DNA from: Thiohalocapsa sp.
GTDB lineage: Bacteria > Pseudomonadota > Gammaproteobacteria > Chromatiales > Chromatiaceae
Reading direction: 5' to 3'
Assembly: GCF_022340605.1 (NCBI RefSeq)
Contig: NZ_JAJDNQ010000085.1
Coordinates: 1 to 39,117 of the forward strand
Length of the DNA stretch: 39,117 bases
Each line of letters opens with the position of its first letter. The first letter of the stretch is position 1. Below are positions 16,682 to 24,897 of this stretch, in pieces. The notes beneath the pieces are model-generated. The model ran no database searches. It saw only the letters and a list, made by a program, of their open reading frames with translations, and had not been told where the DNA came from. The position numbers and the translations under genes are program-made.

Positions 16682-17428
16682 ATGCACTACTTCCCAATCC
16701 CGCTACTCTATCTTGCCTTTCTGTCGTTCTTGTTCGTTATGGTGCTCTTGCTGGTGGAGGCCGGTGCCCTTCATTACCGCTATCAGCGGTTCGGCGTGAG
16801 TCGGTGGTGGGTGTATCTCCTGCTCTTGTTTTCGCTGCTCGGCAGCTACATCAATATCCCCATTGTTCGGCTGCCGCCCGAGCAAGTGGTGTCCGATGAA
16901 ATCGTCAAGTTTTTCGGCGCCGCCTACATCGTGCCGGTCGCGGAGGACTGGCCGGGCACCATCATCGCCGTCAATCTGGGCGGCGCGGTCATACCCACCC
17001 TCCTCTCCCTCTACCTCTTCTTCAAGAACAGGCTGTTTTGGCAGGGCTTCGTTGCGGTCGCCGTCGTGGCGGGCTGCGTCTACCTGATGGCCCAACCGGT
17101 ACGAGGCGTCGGCATCGCCGAGCCCGTATTCGTGCCGCCCCTGATCGCCACCGGCGTCGCGCTGGCGATCTCGCGCCGGCATGGGCCGGCGCTTGCCTAC
17201 ATCGCCGGCAGTCTGGGAACGCTCATCGGGGCCGACCTGCTCAACCTAGGCAAGATCCCTGGCCTCGGCGCCCCCATCGCCTCCATCGGCGGCGCCGGCA
17301 CCTTCGACGGCATCTTCGTCACCGGCCTCCTGGCATTGCTCCTCGCGAGCCTGTTCGGTGGGCGACAATCCGACCAGGATGACTTCCAGCTCCCGAACAG
17401 GGCCGACAAAAGGCCGCCACGAAGATGA
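16682..17428 (+). CDS. DUF1614 family membrane protein
   Basis: A 248-residue integral membrane protein with about seven or eight hydrophobic segments, matching the DUF1614 family. Landmarks are the N-terminal membrane pair, GSYINIPI in the second segment, and the C-terminal stretch LGTLIGADLLNLGKIP followed by GGAGTFDGIF, where polar residues sit within membrane segments, as expected for a carrier or membrane enzyme. The function of the family is not known. A polar tail (RQSDQDDFQLPNRADK) ends the protein. The ATG at 16682 lies 12 bases after GGGG. It is a single-gene unit with a strong hairpin 59 bases after the stop. Confidence 0.85.
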   Translation: MHYFPIPLLYLAFLSFLFVMVLLLVEAGALHYRYQRFGVSRWWVYLLLLFSLLGSYINIPIVRLPPEQVVSDEIVKFFGAAYIVPVAEDWPGTIIAVNLGGAVIPTLLSLYLFFKNRLFWQGFVAVAVVAGCVYLMAQPVRGVGIAEPVFVPPLIATGVALAISRRHGPALAYIAGSLGTLIGADLLNLGKIPGLGAPIASIGGAGTFDGIFVTGLLALLLASLFGGRQSDQDDFQLPNRADKRPPRR

Positions 17429-17486
17429 CCGTGCGGGCGTTGATCGTAAGCCCGACCAGCGCCACGACGCCGGTTCGCTGGCGCTA

Positions 17487-17510
17487 GCTCCCACGCTCCC
17501 GCGTGGGAGC
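17487..17510. terminator. Strong hairpin after the DUF1614 gene
   Basis: GCTCCCACGC, loop TCCC, GCGTGGGAGC: a perfect 10-bp stem with a four-base loop. No T-tract follows, so it could be a Rho-independent-like terminator or a compact GTGGGAGC-family REP. The rest of the 17429-17663 gap contains only the likely promoter region of the HD-domain gene. Confidence 0.6.
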
Positions 17511-17663
17511 AAGGGCGGACGCTCTGCGTCCCGCGCGGCCATTGTCGCCGGATGGTCGAAATTGTCATCAAGGCCACCGCGCAAGCGGGCACGGACGAAT
17601 GCGTTTCCGCGCCCGGCGCGCTAGCATATAGCGCAATTCACACGCACGACAGGCAGTGCGAAT

Positions 17664-18236
17664 ATGACCGATAATCGCATCGGAAAAATGCACTTTCGCC
17701 GCATGGACGAAGGCTCGCGAGCGGACTTTAAGGTGATGCAGCGCGTCCACGAACAACATCTCGCGAATCTGCCGGATCTATTGCTCGGTATGCTCAACAG
17801 CCTGAACGCGGATGACGCCTATCCCGTGGACCGCCTTACGCACAGCCTGCAAGCAGCAACCCGCGCGTATCGCGACGGCAAGGACGAGGAATATGTCGTC
17901 TGCTGCCTACTGCACGACGTCTGCGAGTCGCTGGCCCCTTTCAACCATGGTGAGGTAATCGCCGCAATCCTGCGCCCTTTCATCAGTGAGGCCAACCATT
18001 GGATGTTGGCCAAGCACGGCATTTTCCAGACCTATTTCTACGGCGAGCAACTCGGCATCGACAAGAACCAGCGCGAGCAATACCGAAGCAGCCTCCACTA
18101 TGAGCGCACCGTCGAATTCACCGCCAGGTACGACGAGGTCTCCTTCGATCGCGATTATCCCAGTGAACCCCTCGCAACCTTCGCGCCAATGGTGCGGCGT
18201 GTATTGACCAAGCAATGGTCGCCCCCCGGCGCCTAA
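17664..18236 (+). CDS. HD-domain protein, PhnZ/TmpB-like
   Basis: A 190-residue HD-superfamily protein. The metal-binding residues are visible in THSLQAAT (His near 58) and LLHDVCES (His-Asp near 82), with further His residues in NHGEV and KHGIF. This pattern occurs in small HD proteins that include the mixed-valent diiron oxygenases PhnZ and TmpB as well as phosphohydrolases. The second half carries the family-like segment FTARYDEVSFDRDYPSEP. No phosphonate or quaternary-amine gene lies nearby, so the substrate is open. ATG 17664 is preceded by only a weak ribosome-binding site. It is convergent with the GNAT gene, 32 bases away, and less GC-rich than its neighbours. Confidence 0.8.
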   Translation: MTDNRIGKMHFRRMDEGSRADFKVMQRVHEQHLANLPDLLLGMLNSLNADDAYPVDRLTHSLQAATRAYRDGKDEEYVVCCLLHDVCESLAPFNHGEVIAAILRPFISEANHWMLAKHGIFQTYFYGEQLGIDKNQREQYRSSLHYERTVEFTARYDEVSFDRDYPSEPLATFAPMVRRVLTKQWSPPGA

Positions 18237-18268
18237 CGCTACAGTCATCCTTCCATCCGACTGATGGT

Positions 18269-18799
18269 TCACCATAGTTCCGGGTCGCACAAGGAGCGAA
18301 CACAGGTTATCGTTGACGGTGCTCCTCGACCAGAACATTCTTTGAGAACAACGGCTTGCCACCCGAAAGGATACTGAAGCTCGCAAGGCGCTATGTAGTT
18401 GCGCGCAGTCTCCGCGTCAAAGCCAAACCTTCCGTAGTACTTTGGATCACCATAAACAAAGACGATATTTATCTCTGCGACTGACAGTTGGCGCAGGCCG
18501 TATTCAATTAACATCGAGCCGATACGGCGCCTTTGGCAATCGGCTTGTACTGCCAGCGGCGCCAAAATATAAGCCCGGCAATGATCGCTGTCATCAATTC
18601 TAACGGGGCTGAAAGCGATATGACCCACCACTACGTCGTCAACCTCCGCAATCAGGGAGATTGTCTTTGGTATCGTCTTTTCGGACAGAAGCTCAACGGC
18701 AAGCTTCGTGACAATCTCCCTTTCGCCTTTGGGAAAGGCGGACGAATAGATTCTTTTGATATCTTCACGATCATGATCTGTCGCTATTCGGATGTTCAT
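18269..18799 (-). CDS. GNAT family N-acetyltransferase (YhbS-like)
   Basis: A 176-residue acetyltransferase of the GNAT fold. It begins MNIRIATDHDREDIKRIY, has the central strand VVVGHIAFSPV, and the acetyl-CoA loop QADCQRRRIGSMLIEYGL (the Q/RxxGxG/A motif with Arg-Arg-Ile-Gly), followed by VYGDPKYYGRFGF, typical of YhbS-like proteins. The substrate is unknown. The start at 18799 is chosen because residues coded further upstream look like a transposase fragment, not GNAT. The gene is visibly more AT-rich than its neighbours, and together with the transposase fragment this suggests acquisition by transfer. Confidence 0.85.
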   Translation of the reverse strand: MNIRIATDHDREDIKRIYSSAFPKGEREIVTKLAVELLSEKTIPKTISLIAEVDDVVVGHIAFSPVRIDDSDHCRAYILAPLAVQADCQRRRIGSMLIEYGLRQLSVAEINIVFVYGDPKYYGRFGFDAETARNYIAPCELQYPFGWQAVVLKECSGRGAPSTITCVRSLCDPELW

Positions 18800-18889
18800 G
18801 ATTTGTTCGCCGAGTAAGTCCTGGAACAGCCTGCGATACGCGGCAAGGCGCGCCTCCCCGGAGCCCGCCAGCGCGAGTAGAGCGCATGC
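18800..18889 (-). pseudogene. Probable fragment of a REP-associated tyrosine transposase (RAYT)
   Basis: About 30 residues in frame with, and directly upstream of, the GNAT start read ALAGSGEARLAAYRRLFQDL. RAYT (Y1-type) transposases carry a segment of the form ALG..xE.R.AAYR.LF. The rest of such a protein is missing. The call rests on that one segment only. Confidence 0.45.
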
Positions 18890-18969
18890 AGAAACGGGCA
18901 GACAAGGGGGACAGCTCACCTCTTCTACGCGGTCTCTGACGCGCGGGTGCGGTGGACGATGGCTACCTG

Positions 18970-21678
18970 CTATTGAGCGTCAAGGCGCAAGCGGACTTTG
19001 ACGATCTCGAGGTCGTCCGGGTCGCGCTCGGTGGTGAAGCCCAGCACCTTGCAGAGCTTGAGCATGGTGCGGTTCTCGCGCAGGACGTCGCCGACGATTT
19101 CGCGGATGCCGCGGGATTTGGCGTAGTCGATGATGCGGCGCATGAGCAGGATGCCGAGGCCCATGCCGGCCATGTCGTGGCGTACCAGCACGGCGTATTC
19201 GGCGCTTTCGCCGCCGGGCTCGGCCGATAGGTTGACGACGCCGTAGATCTGGGTGCGGCCGGGGATGCCGGGGTCGGTGAGCACGAGGGCCATCTCGCGG
19301 TCGTAGTCGAGCTGGGTGAAGCGGGCGGCGGCGATGTGGTCGAGCGTGCGCATGGGCACGAAGAACCGCAGCCGCACCTCCTCGGGCGTGAGCTTGGTGA
19401 CGGCGGTCTGGAGCGCGGGCTCGTCCTCGGGGCGGATCGGGCGCAGCAACAGCCGGCGACCGTCGCCGAGGGTGATGGTCTCTTCCAGTTCCTTGGGGTA
19501 CGGCCGGATGGCGAGGCGCTCGCCGGGGTCGGTGGCGTTGCCGGCGACGGGGTCGATGCGGATGCGGGCATCGAGCGCGATGACGCCGTAGGCGTCGGCC
19601 AGCAGCGGATTGATGTCCAGCTCGCGCACCTCGGCGACGTCGCAGACGAGCTGCGAGAGGCGCACCAGCACCAGCGCCACCGCGTCGAGGTTGACCGGCG
19701 GCTCGCCGGCACAGCCCTTGAGCACCCGGTGGATGCGGGTGCGCGCGAGCAGCTCGTGCGCCAGGCGCAGATTGAGCGGCGGCAGGCCCAGGGCCGTGTC
19801 GTCGATGGCCTCCACCCGGGTGCCGCCGTGGCCGGCCAGCAGCACGGGGCCGAATTGGGGGTCGTCCGCGACGCCGACGATGAGCTCGAAGGCCCCGGGC
19901 CGGCGCACCATGGGCTGGACACTGAAGCCGAGCATGCGCGCCTCGGGGCGGGTGGCGGCGAGCCGCGCGGCCATGGCCTCGGCGCGCTCGAACACCGCCG
20001 CCGGGCCTTGCAGGTCCAGCGCGACGGCGCCGGCGGCCTGCTTGTGCAGCAGGTCCGGCGAGAGGACCTTGAGCGCCACGGGGCCGCCGATCTCGGCGGC
20101 GAGCGCGGCGGCCGCGGCCGGTGTCTCGGCCAGCCGCGTCGGCACCGCGGGAATGCCGTAGGCGGCGAGCACCTGCTTGGACTCCACCTCGGTGAGCCAG
20201 CCGCCGCGCTGGGCCCAGCCGTCGGCATCGATGCCATCGATGAGCGCGCGCACCCGCGCGGTGTCCGGTTGATGGTCCTCGGGCAGAGACGGCGGCGTCT
20301 CCATCAGGAGCTGCTGGCTTTCGCGATAGCGCACCAGGTACATGAAGGCCCGCACCGCCTGCTCCGGCGTGTCGTAGCTGGGGATCTGGTGCCGCGCCAG
20401 GGCGGCGCGGGCGTCACGCACCGACGCTTCCCCGAGCCAGCTCGTCAGCAGCAGCGGGCCCGCCCGGCGCGGTGGCTGGGCGACGACGGCGGCGGCCGCG
20501 TCGTCCGGCGACGACAGCGCGGTCGGGCAATGCAGCACCAGCAGGCCGTCGCTGGCGGGGACGTCGGCCAGGATCTTCAGCGCGTTCGTGTAGCGGCTGC
20601 CGGGGGCGTCGCCGACGATGTCCACGGGATTGGCCCGGGACCAGGTGGCCGGCAGTACGGCGTCCAGCGCGGTGATGGTTGCCTCCGGCAGCGCCGCGAG
20701 CCGGCCCCCCTGCTCCGTCAGCTCGTCCGCGGCGAGCGCGGCGAGGCCGCCGCCGTTGCTCAGGATCAGCAGCCGGTCGCCTCTGGGCGGCTTGGCCACG
20801 GCCAGCACCTCGGCGGCGTCGAATAGCTCGGTGAGGCCACCGACGCGCAGGATGCCGGCGCGGCGGAAGGCGGCCTCGTAGACCGCGTCGGTGCCGGCCA
20901 GCACGCCGGTGTGCGAGGCCACCGCGCGGGCGCCCGCCGGGTAGCGGCCCGCCTTCACGACAATAATGGGCTTCATACGCGCCGCGGCGCGTGCGGCGGA
21001 CATGAAGCGGCGGGCATCGCGGATCGCCTCGATGTAGAGCAGGATGCCGCGGGTGGCCGGGTCGCCGGCGAGGTGGTCCAGCACATCCCCGAAGCTCACA
21101 TCGGCCATATCCCCAAGGGACAGCAGGTGCGAGAAGCCGATGCCGCGGGGCGCGGCCCAGTCGATGATGGCGGTCAGGATGGTGCCGGACTGGGCGACGA
21201 AGGCGAGCCGGCCCGGCGCCGGCATGCGGTGCGCGAAGCTGGCGTTGAGGCCGCTCCCGGGCACGAGCACGCCGAGGGCGTTCGGCCCCACCAGGCGCAG
21301 CCGGTGGCGCGCGGCGGTCTCCCGCACCGCCCGCTGCAGGTCGACGCCGCCGGCGCACGCCTCCCGGAAGCCGGCGCTGATGACCACCGCGGCGCCTGCG
21401 CCGCGCGCACCCAGGGCGTCGATGATCCCGGGCACGGCGGCGGCCGGCGTGCACACCACGGCCAGGTCCGGCACCTCCGGCAGGCTCGCCACGTCTGGAT
21501 AGGCGCTCTGACCCGCGATCTGCTTATGGTGCGGGTTGACGGCGTAGACAGGGCCGCGGAAGCCGGCACCCTGGAGGTTCGCCATCAGCGTCGCGCCAAT
21601 GGAGCCCGGCCGCTCGCTCGCGCCGATGACGGCGACGGAGCGCGGCTTGAACAAGGCATCGAGCTGATTCCTGGCCAT
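18970..21678 (-). CDS. NDP-forming acyl-CoA synthetase / GNAT fusion (Pat-like)
   Basis: A 902-residue protein with the order CoA-binding Rossmann domain (SVAVIGASERPGSIG, about 10-130), succinyl-CoA-ligase-like domains (about 140-460, with SHTGVLAGTDAVYEAAF), ATP-grasp domain (about 480-700), and C-terminal GNAT domain (about 715-885, with ARFTQLDYDREMAL and the loop MAGMGLGILLM). This is the architecture of protein lysine acetyltransferase Pat/PatZ, which inactivates acetyl-CoA synthetase; some members instead may retain acyl-CoA ligase activity. ATG 21678 (MARNQLDALFKPRSVAVIG) fits the family start; the TTG at 21717 would add 13 residues. Transcribed alone. Confidence 0.9.
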   Translation of the reverse strand: MARNQLDALFKPRSVAVIGASERPGSIGATLMANLQGAGFRGPVYAVNPHHKQIAGQSAYPDVASLPEVPDLAVVCTPAAAVPGIIDALGARGAGAAVVISAGFREACAGGVDLQRAVRETAARHRLRLVGPNALGVLVPGSGLNASFAHRMPAPGRLAFVAQSGTILTAIIDWAAPRGIGFSHLLSLGDMADVSFGDVLDHLAGDPATRGILLYIEAIRDARRFMSAARAAARMKPIIVVKAGRYPAGARAVASHTGVLAGTDAVYEAAFRRAGILRVGGLTELFDAAEVLAVAKPPRGDRLLILSNGGGLAALAADELTEQGGRLAALPEATITALDAVLPATWSRANPVDIVGDAPGSRYTNALKILADVPASDGLLVLHCPTALSSPDDAAAAVVAQPPRRAGPLLLTSWLGEASVRDARAALARHQIPSYDTPEQAVRAFMYLVRYRESQQLLMETPPSLPEDHQPDTARVRALIDGIDADGWAQRGGWLTEVESKQVLAAYGIPAVPTRLAETPAAAAALAAEIGGPVALKVLSPDLLHKQAAGAVALDLQGPAAVFERAEAMAARLAATRPEARMLGFSVQPMVRRPGAFELIVGVADDPQFGPVLLAGHGGTRVEAIDDTALGLPPLNLRLAHELLARTRIHRVLKGCAGEPPVNLDAVALVLVRLSQLVCDVAEVRELDINPLLADAYGVIALDARIRIDPVAGNATDPGERLAIRPYPKELEETITLGDGRRLLLRPIRPEDEPALQTAVTKLTPEEVRLRFFVPMRTLDHIAAARFTQLDYDREMALVLTDPGIPGRTQIYGVVNLSAEPGGESAEYAVLVRHDMAGMGLGILLMRRIIDYAKSRGIREIVGDVLRENRTMLKLCKVLGFTTERDPDDLEIVKVRLRLDAQ

Positions 21679-21764
21679 GCCTAAGTACCCCGTTTCAGGC
21701 AATTTTGCAGACGCCAACCCGGGCGCGGTCGGACCCGAGGAACCTTGTCGAAGTCGCCACTGGT

Positions 21765-21805
21765 TGTCGTGGTCGTGGTCGTAATCGTGGTCGTGGTCGT
21801 GGTCG
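21765..21805. repeat. GTGGTC microsatellite
   Basis: A run of GTCGTG/GTGGTC hexamers, interrupted once by TAA, is flanked by GTTGTCG on the left and CGACAAC on the right. It lies upstream of the acyl-CoA synthetase gene in a 913-base gap (21679-22591) with no gene I can support. Confidence 0.8.
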
Positions 21806-21926
21806 GATAATCGACAACGACTACGCAGGCAAAGTCAGGAGAAACGCTGCACAAGTGCACGGCCATGGAATTGTCGATACCGTTCGCTGTTCGGCGCGAG
21901 CGCGTGTCGGACGCGTGTCGGCCGGA

Positions 21927-22007
21927 GTGTCGCCCTCCAGGGCGACACGGATCAGCGTTGTGGGCGGCCTCGAGAGTGGCCTCGATACTTCCACATCAGT
22001 GCAATAG
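21927..22007 (+). repeat. Dispersed repeat with GTGTCGCCCT palindrome, copy 2
   Basis: It begins with a perfect palindrome, GTGTCGCCCT and AGGGCGACAC arms with a CC centre (21927-21948). GGATCAGCG, GGGCGGCCTCGAG and CCTCGATACTTCC follow. The order of blocks matches the minus strand of 8795-8866. The left flank GGCCGGA also borders the copy at 37696. Confidence 0.75.
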
Positions 22008-22370
22008 CGAGGCGCTGCCTCGGACCGACAACGGCATGAGGCGGCGAATATCGCGTCGATCGACTCCCGGCATGCAACAAGCGCCGAGGGCCGAGGGCGG
22101 AGGCCTAAGGCGCAAAACGCGACCGCACAGAACCGCTCGCTTATCGTGCCGGCCATTGGTCCTTGACCCTTGGCCCTTTCAGATCGGTGCTGCGGTGCAC
22201 ACAAAACTCGACGCATCTGCAAGGATTTCGGTCCTTCAAGCAATCTGCTTACTATAGCCGGCGCGGACCAAGCCTCAATATGCCGTGTCGATGTGCGGCA
22301 GCGAGCCCACGCCCGGACCAGCGACGCGCCGTGACACTGCATCGATATAGGTTATAGCCCCATACCTTTC

Positions 22371-22399
22371 TTGAAATTTTCCCTGATTTGTCGCTAATA
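22371..22399 (+). promoter_or_regulatory. Possible sigma-70-type promoter for the GMC operon
   Basis: TTGAAA at 22371, 17 bases, then CTAATA at 22394, in the most AT-rich patch upstream of the GMC gene. The -10 match is weak, and about 190 bases separate it from the start codon. Confidence 0.25.
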
Positions 22400-22591
22400 A
22401 CCGGGGGCGCTAGACTTCGCGGCTTAACTTTCGCCCGGATCGACACGCCGCCGGCCAGTTGAGCGCCCTTTTGGATCGATCCAGTTGAGCGCATCAGCAA
22501 AGCGCCCAACCTGAGCCTCCCAGTCGAGCGCCCAATTCCAGGGCCGCGGCACCGCGTCCGAGCCAGCCCCGCCACGGAGCACCCCCCAGCC

Positions 22592-24190
22592 TTGTTCTCC
22601 GATGCCCGTATCCTAGACGACGGCAGTCGTATAGACGCCGATGTTGCCATCATTGGCAGCGGCCCCGCCGGTATCACAATTGCCCGCGCCCTGGCCGGTC
22701 CCGACCTGAAGGTCTGCATCGTCGAGTCTGGCGGTCTCACGCCGGAGGCCGAGACGCAGGCCCTGTACCAGGGCGAGAACGCCGGCATCCCGTATCCGCT
22801 CGCCGCCACCCGTTTGCGCCAGTTCGGCGGCACCTCGGGCCACTGGGGCGGGTTCTGCCGGCCGTTGGATCCCATCGATTTCGAGGCGCGGGACTGGGTG
22901 CCGCTGAGCGGTTGGCCGTTCAGCCGCAAGGCACTCGATCCGTACTGGGAGGCCGCAAGCGTGGTGGTGGAGACGGCGCCGGCCCGCTATGAGGACCCGG
23001 CCTACTGGGTCGAGAAGACCGGCGAGCCTCTGGTGCAATGGCGTGGCGGGCGCTTCATGACCCGCTTCTTCCAGTTCAGCCCGCCGACGCGCTTCGGCCA
23101 GCGCTACCGCGCGGAGCTGGAGCAGTCGCCGGACATCACCGTGCTGCTGCATGCCAACGTCACCAACATCGCCGCCCTGCCCTCGGGGGCGGCGGTGGGC
23201 CACCTGGATGTGAAAACCCTGACCGGCCGGCGCCACCGCGTGCACGCCAAGCGCTACGTGCTGGCCACCGGTGCCATCGAGAACGCCCGCCTGCTGCTGC
23301 TCTCGAACGACGTGATGCCCGCCGGCCTCGGCAATCAGAACGACTGGGTGGGGCGCTGTTTCATGGAGCATCCGCACCTGGGCGGCTTTGCCCATGTCGT
23401 CGTCGCCGATCCCCGGCGCCTGCCGCCTATTTTTCGCGGCCAGGTGCCGGTCGACGGACGCACCGCCCGGGTTGCGTATGTGCCCCATCCGGACTACCTG
23501 CGCCGCGAGCGGCGGCTCAGCGTGTCCTTCACCATGTCCCCGGTCGCGGACCTGCGGGCAGAGGGGGCCGACGTTACCGCATATACGCCGGCCAACCCCA
23601 CGCCGGCCGACCCCGGTCCGTCCGACCTCGACCAAGTGAAAGCCGCCGTCGCCGAACAGCTCGACATGGTGCGCGCCGCCCGCCCGTTCCTCACCGACGG
23701 CGGCCGGCCGCCACAGCCGGATGATCCCGGTTATAGCGGCATGCAACTGGGCATCGGCTGCGCCTGCGAGCCGGTGCCCAACCCCGACTCCCGCGTCATG
23801 CTCGCCGCGGATGCCGACGCCTTGGGCCTGCGCCGCACGCTCCTCGACTGGCGTCTCACCGAGCAGGACCGGCGCAGCCTGGTGGCCAACATCGACGTCC
23901 TGGGCGCCGAGCTCGCCGCCGCGGGCGTTGGCCGCATGCGCCCGCTGCTGCCCCACGACGGACTCTGGGAGGCGATTGTGCGGGGCGGCTCGCATCACAT
24001 GGGCACCACCCGCATGCATGATGACCCGAAGCGCGGCGTAGTGGACCGCAACTGCCGGGTGCACGGCATAGACAACCTGTATGTCGCCGGCTCCTCGGTG
24101 TTCCCCACTGCCGGCTCCGCGAATCCAACCCTGAACATCGTGGCACTGGCCTTGCGGCTGGTGGACCACCTCAAGGGGCAACCCGCATGA
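22592..24190 (+). CDS. GMC family FAD-dependent oxidoreductase
   Basis: A 532-residue flavoprotein of the glucose-methanol-choline family, which oxidises alcohols or sugars. The dinucleotide fold (VAIIGSGPAGITIARAL) is near residue 18, the FAD segment FGGTSGHWGGFCRPLD near 82, and the C-terminal catalytic region has HHMGTTRMHDD and VAGSSVFPTAGSANPT, with catalytic His in the first. The start is TTG 22592 (MFSDARIL), since relatives begin similarly; GGAG lies about 14 bases upstream. It has no signal peptide of its own, while the overlapping next gene has a Tat signal. This suggests a two-subunit enzyme exported folded on its partner, as in FAD-dependent glucose and fructose dehydrogenases. 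Substrate unknown. Confidence 0.9.
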   Translation: MFSDARILDDGSRIDADVAIIGSGPAGITIARALAGPDLKVCIVESGGLTPEAETQALYQGENAGIPYPLAATRLRQFGGTSGHWGGFCRPLDPIDFEARDWVPLSGWPFSRKALDPYWEAASVVVETAPARYEDPAYWVEKTGEPLVQWRGGRFMTRFFQFSPPTRFGQRYRAELEQSPDITVLLHANVTNIAALPSGAAVGHLDVKTLTGRRHRVHAKRYVLATGAIENARLLLLSNDVMPAGLGNQNDWVGRCFMEHPHLGGFAHVVVADPRRLPPIFRGQVPVDGRTARVAYVPHPDYLRRERRLSVSFTMSPVADLRAEGADVTAYTPANPTPADPGPSDLDQVKAAVAEQLDMVRAARPFLTDGGRPPQPDDPGYSGMQLGIGCACEPVPNPDSRVMLAADADALGLRRTLLDWRLTEQDRRSLVANIDVLGAELAAAGVGRMRPLLPHDGLWEAIVRGGSHHMGTTRMHDDPKRGVVDRNCRVHGIDNLYVAGSSVFPTAGSANPTLNIVALALRLVDHLKGQPA

Positions 24191-24651
24191 GCGTCCGCAC
24201 GCGACAGCAAGCGTCCATCCTTCCAGCCCTTGACAGGCGGCGGTTCATCGCCGCCGCACTGGCCCTGACCGCGGGCGCCCTGACCTGCCGGCAGCCGCTT
24301 GCCGGCACGCCCACGGGCGGCAGCGGCGCCGACACGTCCGCACTGCTCGGCACACTCGGCGAGCCAGCGGCGGCCGGGCGCATCGGCGCCGCCTATCTCG
24401 CAACGCACCCGGACGAGGCCGACCCGGACCGGCTCGCGCAGCAACTGAGTCGCGCCCTCGGCATGCACACCGGCACACCGCCCGCGAGCTCCGAGGCGCT
24501 GATACGGGCGCTCGACGATCTGGTCGCCGCCGAGTACTGCGTTGCGCCCCTGGTGCGTGCCGACGGCTGGCTGCTGGCACCAAGCGAGGCGCGGTTATAC
24601 GCGCTGGCCGCCCTGGCCCACGGCGCCGTGGCTCCATCCAACGCCACCTGA
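24187..24651 (+). CDS. Tat-signal small protein, likely partner subunit of the GMC oxidoreductase
   Basis: A 154-residue protein whose ATG overlaps the GMC stop by four bases (ATGA). A twin-arginine signal is visible: DRRRFIAAALALTAGAL at residues 16-32, with likely cleavage after the LAG near 40. The mature part is helical and ends with a segment around VAAEYCVAPLVRADGWLL. Small Tat-exported subunits that carry the FAD subunit through the Tat pore are known for bacterial FAD-glucose dehydrogenase (gamma subunit), fructose dehydrogenase and gluconate 2-dehydrogenase; this protein has the right size, signal and context. The sequence is too divergent for me to name its family. No cytochrome c subunit follows. 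Confidence 0.75.
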   Translation: MSVRTRQQASILPALDRRRFIAAALALTAGALTCRQPLAGTPTGGSGADTSALLGTLGEPAAAGRIGAAYLATHPDEADPDRLAQQLSRALGMHTGTPPASSEALIRALDDLVAAEYCVAPLVRADGWLLAPSEARLYALAALAHGAVAPSNAT

Positions 24652-24897
24652 GGTTACTCAGTCAATCAACACAAGCTTCTTCCCCATCGAAAGCTCGGGA
24701 GGTCTCGGCTCGCCAGTCGGCTCGCACAAAGCGCACACTGTGTGTATGCCGCATGACACCAAGGCCGCTCGCATCGCACCGGGGCGCCGGAGCCCGACCG
24801 CTCCGCTCCCGGCGGCGGTCCGGTGCTCGCGCGCCCATGCCCTCTCCCTCTACCCGAAGACCCCCGCGCCTGCGTCCGCACGGCAGGAGATTCGCCC

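Noticed and set aside
19336..20826. 496-codon plus-strand frame opposite the acyl-CoA synthetase
   Set aside because: GC-rich antisense shadow rich in Arg, Gln and His.
21865..22257. 130-codon plus-strand frame in the gap before the GMC gene
   Set aside because: It includes the dispersed repeat, has shadow-like composition and no ribosome-binding site.
22613..24181. 522-codon minus-strand frame opposite the GMC gene
   Set aside because: Antisense shadow; all GMC motifs are on the plus strand.
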